Positions 58,860-64,000 of a DNA stretch of 64,000 bases are shown one piece after another (position 1 is the stretch's first letter; each line of letters starts with the position of its first letter). Source of the DNA: Porites lutea (taxonomy: Eukaryota; Cnidaria; Anthozoa; Scleractinia; Poritidae). The position numbers and the translations under genes are program-made. The notes under the pieces are model-generated. The model saw only the letters and a program-made list of their open reading frames with translations, was not told where the DNA came from and ran no database searches. The stretch lies in NCBI RefSeq assembly GCF_958299795.1, contig NC_133204.1:26708183-26772182 (forward strand), given 5' to 3'.

Positions 58860-61848
58860 AGTCCCTTGGTGACACTAGCCAAGTGCTGATAGGGCAAGAC
58901 TCCCAATCTCATGGTTTTCTGGGAAAGCAAAAGGCATCTTAAAATAACAAGAGGCACATAGGGCTCAGCCGAATGGTACCATAATGACGTCAAAACGTAT
59001 GGAAACAGGCCTTTTCTCCGAAACTCGCCCCATTCGCCTATGGCTATTTTTATTTGCGTTTACCCTACCTCACCTCCCCTCCCCGTACCTGATGAAACAA
59101 GGCTTTCAACAGTTTGTTGAGATAGGATGCTTTATGTTTTAAAGGATGAGCTGAACATATTTTATTATCGTATAGACGGGGGTAAGATAAGTTAACAATA
59201 ATAGACAGATTATTATAGGTGGGTTACTCATTTTTACAGCTATCCCTGGAAGAAGAAATAGAAGTAAGGAGCTGACTGGCAGCCACTGAGATTGAGGAGA
59301 GGAGAAAGGAAATTGAAAGAGAAGAGAAAGACTTGAAAGGAAAAGAAGAAAGGTTAAGACAAAAAGCAAAAGAAATTAAAAACACAGTAATAGAGGCCAA
59401 GCCGGTAGCTGCCTAACTGCAACTAATGGCAGGGCAGCTAGACAGCTTGGCTAACTAAATTCTACAAGACACCAAAAAGTTAAAGAAGAAGTAAAAGAAA
59501 AACACCAGTGTAAGAAAATTTTATTGATAACAAACCGTTTCTTTTAATCAAAGTCAATCTGCAAAGTTTTTAAATGTAAACAAGTCTAAGTCAGACCTGT
59601 TATGCAAGAAAGAAAACACATTTGTTCAGTATATAAAATATAAAAGGAAACTGGTTCTTCTAATTTCTTGTATCCTGTATGGTCTCTTCTTGCTCCATGG
59701 AATCCACTCCATCTACCATCCTCCACTTCCCGCACCGCACTACTCTCTTTGTGGAATCTATTATACTAGATCTTTACAGACATCCAGTAAGCAGCACCTC
59801 CTCTATCATACACTGCATGTTTTTTCTCATCATCTACAGAGTATTCCCAACCAAGGAAGCACCTAATTATAAAATCAGTCAGATTAAAAGAGATTATTAT
59901 ATATACAAAAGTCAAAACAAAATAAATAAATAAAGGCAATATTATCACTTAAAATCCCAGACATTATAATGGTTTTCCTCACCTACTCCCTAAACTTCAC
60001 ATTAATATAGGTGAGTTAAACCACAAACACCACACCCCCCCCCCCCACCCAAGCAATGGTAAAAAAATGTCTCCCTTGAATTATAAATTTTTGTAACTTC
60101 AAGCAACCTATCAGGATAATCCAAAGACTGATTTGTAATCTTAAACCAACAGCTAAAAGGCAAGGCTATGTGAAATATATTAGCAGAGACAGTACAACAG
60201 CAAATTTTAAAGAGGGGCTTTAGAGCTATTATAATGGGCCACCTATAGTCATGGAACGATTGGGTCTTTACTAAGTTAGGCCTACTGAGAAATTACCGCA
60301 AGGCTACATCAGCTGGGTGATAAAACTGTACAAGCTGGGTGATAAAACTGTACGAGCAGGCCCCGAAGATTGTTGGACCTGGACAGTGTCACTTGATGTA
60401 ACTGACAATAGCATGGAGTCCAAGTAAGTTAAAAAGAATCAATGATTGAAAATTAAACTGATGCCCCTGCACTCCCACTTCCAGTAGATTCCCTGCCTTG
60501 ACATTACCTAATAAACATACATTGATACTCGTGTCATTTTCTGAACTCGCGTAGTTATTGAACTATATTGTCGTTCTTGAACTTTGGTGTCTTTATTGAA
60601 CTACACAAAAAGGAAAACCGAAAAAATGTATCATTAAAAAAGTATCTTTTTATATTGTAAAAGTGTGAGAAGGGTGATGATATTCATTGCATGAAAATCC
60701 TGCAATTTTTAATATCCTTAGAAGTTTTTTTCTCCCTCATTTTTAAGATGCGGACGCCCGAGGAAACACATTTTCAATATTACACCATTGAAACGCTTAC
60801 TAGTGTCCGTTTTCTTGGCTTTTTCTAGTTTTTTTCCTATTAACTCTGTAAAGCGATTAAGGCAAAGCTACATACCCATCCTTTCTACGGATCCTCCTCC
60901 TGGATTCTCTGCATAAAGTCCTAAAAATGTAGGTGTTGATCAAAAAGTTTAGCTCACGGCACTTTACCCCTGCGATAGATTCTATTTGACTATTTACAGG
61001 ATAAAAACCATGTTTTCCTTTGTTTGTGGGGCGAAGAAGCAAAGAGAAAGGCAATGTGAACTTATTTCCATCATGAGCAATGAATGTTTTGACAAAATGA
61101 TCGTAATTTATGGTGAAAATTTGCAATACGATAAGCTATAATAATATCCTTGGTTATCGCCCGACGATTTGATTCAATACGCTTTATTAACATTTTGATA
61201 CGTTTGACTCAAACAGGAAATCCTTTCAAAACCCTTGAAGATTATAGCCCATATTCTATGAAAAAAAAAAACACTTGCTTCTTACATTTGTTTAGTTTTA
61301 ATGAATTGTTTACACAATTTGATAGTCTAGTATGAACATCATGACGCTATGTTTCGTGACCTGTCCACGCCACTTTCGCAATTTTTGTAAACATCCCTGA
61401 GGTTTGCGACTTTTATCCCACTGATCATTTTTGCTAACTTATTAGATGACTCACTTCTATCACTAACTGAAAGACCTATACCATATTAACGTCATTTGTT
61501 TTTCTCGAGACTGAGTTCTACTGGACTCTTTAGTAATGCGTCTCTAAAGACGCGCCGGTATGAGTTGTACCATCTGGTCGATCTCGGGAAGTTCTTGATT
61601 TTTTACGATGGAAATGCTCTTTCCTAGAATATATTGCAATTTTACTATATAGCATTGATAGATAAACACATACCTTCGGTCGTTTCATCGCAACGTCTCG
61701 ACTTTTACCTCTTGAAACCACGAAACAATTTCGCTCGCTGAAACCATTTAAAGTTCCCGGGATAAATTTCTCGTGACGTCACGATGGCCAAGATCATCCG
61801 CCGCGCGATGCCTATAGGAGCGATTGACGAGTTCATCACCCCCCCCTG
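58860..61848. other. Right part of the hAT-like element, no clear gene
   Basis: Near 59240-59470 a short charged, coiled-coil-like reading (ERRKEIEREEKDLKGKEE) is broken by stops and may be a captured exon remnant. At 60316-60360 AGCTGGGTGATAAAACTGTA is repeated twice in tandem. A poly-C run lies near 60030. No RNA gene seen. Confidence 0.35.
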
Positions 61849-61856
61849 GATCAAAG

Positions 61857-62984
61857 TAATAACTTGTTTGTCTCTTTCATAAAACATATCCCATTCAAAC
61901 TAATTCTGTATCTTTTCATCAACTAGATATATAAAAAGAGAGTGTACATGTTTGTCTCGTTCTTAAAAAATGTGTCCCATTATTGCTTTATGAGATGGGG
62001 CCAGAAATTTAGAAAATGTATTGTTTTTTTGCGCTGAGACCACCAAACCAATTCTCAGTACAATATGTGTTTCATTAAATTGCTAATGCTAATGCTCGTC
62101 GAAACACGTCACCCGGCCTTTTTACCTTCTATTTTAACAATTGCCTGAGAGTCCCTGTGAACGACATTAACCGTTTTGCTTACATAGAGTGACCACCAAA
62201 GTCGGCTGGGAATGACACTAATCGTTTCTACTTACATAAAGTAGTTATCCAAAATCGACTATTTCAAGATGGCCGCCGCGTCTATATAACAAATACTAAA
62301 CCTTACACGTTCATGTTCTGTGAAACTGCAATGAACCACCTCGTTTATATATACTTGTACGATTGAACGCCATTATAACAAACAGGATGGATATACAAGG
62401 CAATACGGACCATCTAATTATCTGAATGCGTAGCCAAGAACCAACCTGGATTCCTCATAACATATAATGTTGAACTGTCGCTATTCAAACAATGCCTACA
62501 AGCCTGGAAAATTAAGGATATCTATCTTGGATTTTTTGGTAAGAAAGTTGCCATGAACATTACGAAGATACCATTTAGTGATAATCGAATACAACTCGTT
62601 GGCTATTCGATTTGAATTGAACAAGAAATTAGTTATAAGTGGTAATTCCCGACCAAACACTCTTGTCTGGGACGAATTTCAAATCACCTGAGGTTATCAA
62701 TTAAAGGTAAAAGGATTAAAAACAGATTAATGACACTTAAGTTACAGTAACGTTGTCATTATTAGTATACAATTATACTACTGGAAACATTTTTATATTA
62801 ATATGTGGTTAACTATTTGGCAATTAATAGCCATTTCAAAAGGGACCCTTTGCTATGTCATTTCAATTTGTCTTGACAAATTAGGTATTTCATCGAGTAA
62901 TTGCCATTTCTGCCAAAACACGTTTTAAGAACAAGGCCAACATGCACTCTCTCTATATTTTTTTTTATTTGTGGTTGATGAAAA
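61857..62984. other. Non-coding stretch with a short direct duplication
   Basis: No gene. At about 62158-62262 a roughly 54-bp unit (GA.CATTAACCGTTTTGCTTACATA / GACACTAATCGTTTCTACTT) occurs twice. Confidence 0.35.
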
Positions 62985-64000
62985 GATACAGAATTAGTGC
63001 GCGCCATTTTCGCCAAAATCGTCACTTTCCAAAGGGCCCCTTTGCCATCTCATTTGCATTTTTGTTTATAATTTGGCGATTTCGGCGATTAATCGCCATT
63101 TCCGCCATTTTCGCCAAATACGCCATTTTCGCCAATATCGCCATTTTCTGAAGGCCCCCTTTGCCATCTCATTTGAATTTTTGTTTACAGTTTGGCGATT
63201 TCGGAGATTAATCGCCATTTCTGCCATTTTCGCCAAATACGCCATTTTCCAAAGGGCCCCTTTGCCATCTCATTTGAATTTTTGTTTACAGTTTGGCGTG
63301 TTTGGCGATTAATTGCCATTTCTGCCATTTTCGCCAAATATGCCATTTTCGCCGAAATCGCCACTTTCCAAAGGGCCCCTTTGTCATCTCATTTGAATTT
63401 TTGTTGACAGTTTGGCGATTTTGGTGATTAAGCGCCATTTCTGCCATTTTCGTCAAATACGCCATTTTCGCTAATATTGCCACTTTCCAAAGGTCCCCTT
63501 TGCCATCTCATTTGAATTTTTGTTTATAGTTTGGCGATTTTGGCGATTAATTGCCATTTCTGCCATTTTCGCCAAATACGCCATTTTCGCCAAAATCGCC
63601 ACTTTGCAAAGGGCCCCTTCGCCATCTCAATTGACTCTTTGTTTGTAGTTTGGCGATTTTGTCCATTAATTACCATTTCTTCCATTTTCGCTGAAATCGC
63701 CACTTTGCAAAGGGCCCCTTTGCCATCTCATTTGAATTTTTGTTTACAGTTTGGCAATTTTGGCGATTAATTGCCATTTCTGCCATTTTCGCCAAAAACG
63801 CCATTTTCGCCGAAATCGCCACTTTGCAAAGGGCCCCTTTGCCACCTCATTTGAATTTTTGTTTACAGTTTGGCGATTTTGGCGATTAACGCCATTTCTG
63901 CCATTTTCGCCAAATACGCCATTTACGCCGAAATCGCCACTTTGCAAAGGGCCCCTTTGCCATCTCATTTGAATTGTTGTTTATAGTTTGGCGATTTTGG
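62985..64000. repeat. Minisatellite of about 118-bp units, GGCGAAAATGGCG family
   Basis: About nine units, running off the window end. Each has AAAGGGCCCCTTTGCCATCT, CATTTGAATTTTTGTTTACA, GTTTGGCGATTTTGGCGATT, then CCATTTTCGCCAAATACGCC. Unit spacing is 99-120 bp. The complement resembles the repeat at 55692-56125 (GGCCCCTT, ATTTGAATT, GGCGAAAATGGCG), so both belong to one family. Open frames across it are repeat artefacts. Confidence 0.85.

Larger units (their letters stand above)
57106..61848. mobile_element. hAT-like non-autonomous DNA transposon, 4.7 kb
   Basis: The ends CAGGGGGGG and CCCCCCCTG are inverted; similarity resumes further in with ATCTTGGCCATCGTGACGTC and its complement. An 8-bp target repeat GATCAAAG lies at 57098-57105 and 61849-61856. 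CAGGG ends with 8-bp repeats indicate hAT. No transposase was found. It holds a nested MITE (58206-58654), a tandem duplication (57225-57905) and AT-rich filler. Confidence 0.75.

Noticed and set aside
59240-59470. Charged coiled-coil-like coding stretch in the hAT-like element
   Set aside because: Broken by several stops and too low in complexity to assign; noted only as a possible captured exon remnant.
62942-63972. Several 65-79 codon frames on both strands in the 63-kb minisatellite
   Set aside because: They follow the repeat period (SAISAIFAKYAIF-like) and have no independent support.

Overview
The window looks like nuclear DNA of an anthozoan cnidarian, most likely a stony coral. It is AT-rich and gene-poor, has spliced genes with GT-AG introns, carries TTAGGG-type telomeric units inside a repeat, and holds mobile families common in cnidarians. 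This taxonomic call is inference; nothing here names a species.

Layout. (1) 0.2-3.3 kb: one spliced host gene coding for a ubiquitin-like domain and a C-terminal BEN domain. (2) 4.1-13 kb: remains of an old Polinton (protease, small virion-type and major-capsid fragments), split by a young, whole-looking Ty3/gypsy element (5397-12094) with identical 154-bp LTRs. (3) 13-22 kb: non-coding DNA and DNA-transposon debris, including a 5.75-kb element with 21-bp inverted ends (16255-22006) that contains two further elements. (4) 22.5-55.7 kb: a tandem 5S rRNA array with a 533-bp unit. Three unrelated elements interrupt it: a 5'-truncated LINE in the spacer (23395-25521), a 23.3-kb Polinton 12 bp upstream of a 5S gene (27253-50519), and a 5S-specific Tx1-type LINE inside a 5S gene (51103-54911) that has lost its reverse transcriptase core. 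(5) 55.7-64 kb: GGCGAAAATGGCG-type minisatellites at both ends of a 4.7-kb hAT-like non-autonomous element and smaller MITEs.

The Polinton is the centrepiece. It has 107-bp inverted repeats, a 6-bp target duplication (CTTGCT), protein-primed-type DNA polymerase B, chromodomain integrase, packaging ATPase, Ulp1/adenain-like protease, major capsid protein, three paralogous jelly-roll-type minor capsid proteins, a parvovirus-like phospholipase A2, several small basic or membrane-active virion-type proteins, two GRF zinc-finger proteins, a SLOG-fold (DprA/YpsA-like) protein, a telomere-like array, a tRNA-Asp gene near one end and a tRNA-like sequence near the other. Many of its genes have a TATA-type box 36-49 nt before the ATG, often inside the preceding gene. 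The polymerase gene holds two intron-like segments that are copies of each other. The element is partly decayed (polymerase and protease are broken) but its ends and target duplication are fresh.

The most notable observations are the homologous introns, the fixed-distance TATA boxes, the insertion next to a Pol III gene, the SLOG cargo, the RT-less 5S-targeting LINE, and a MYND finger fused to the gypsy pol.
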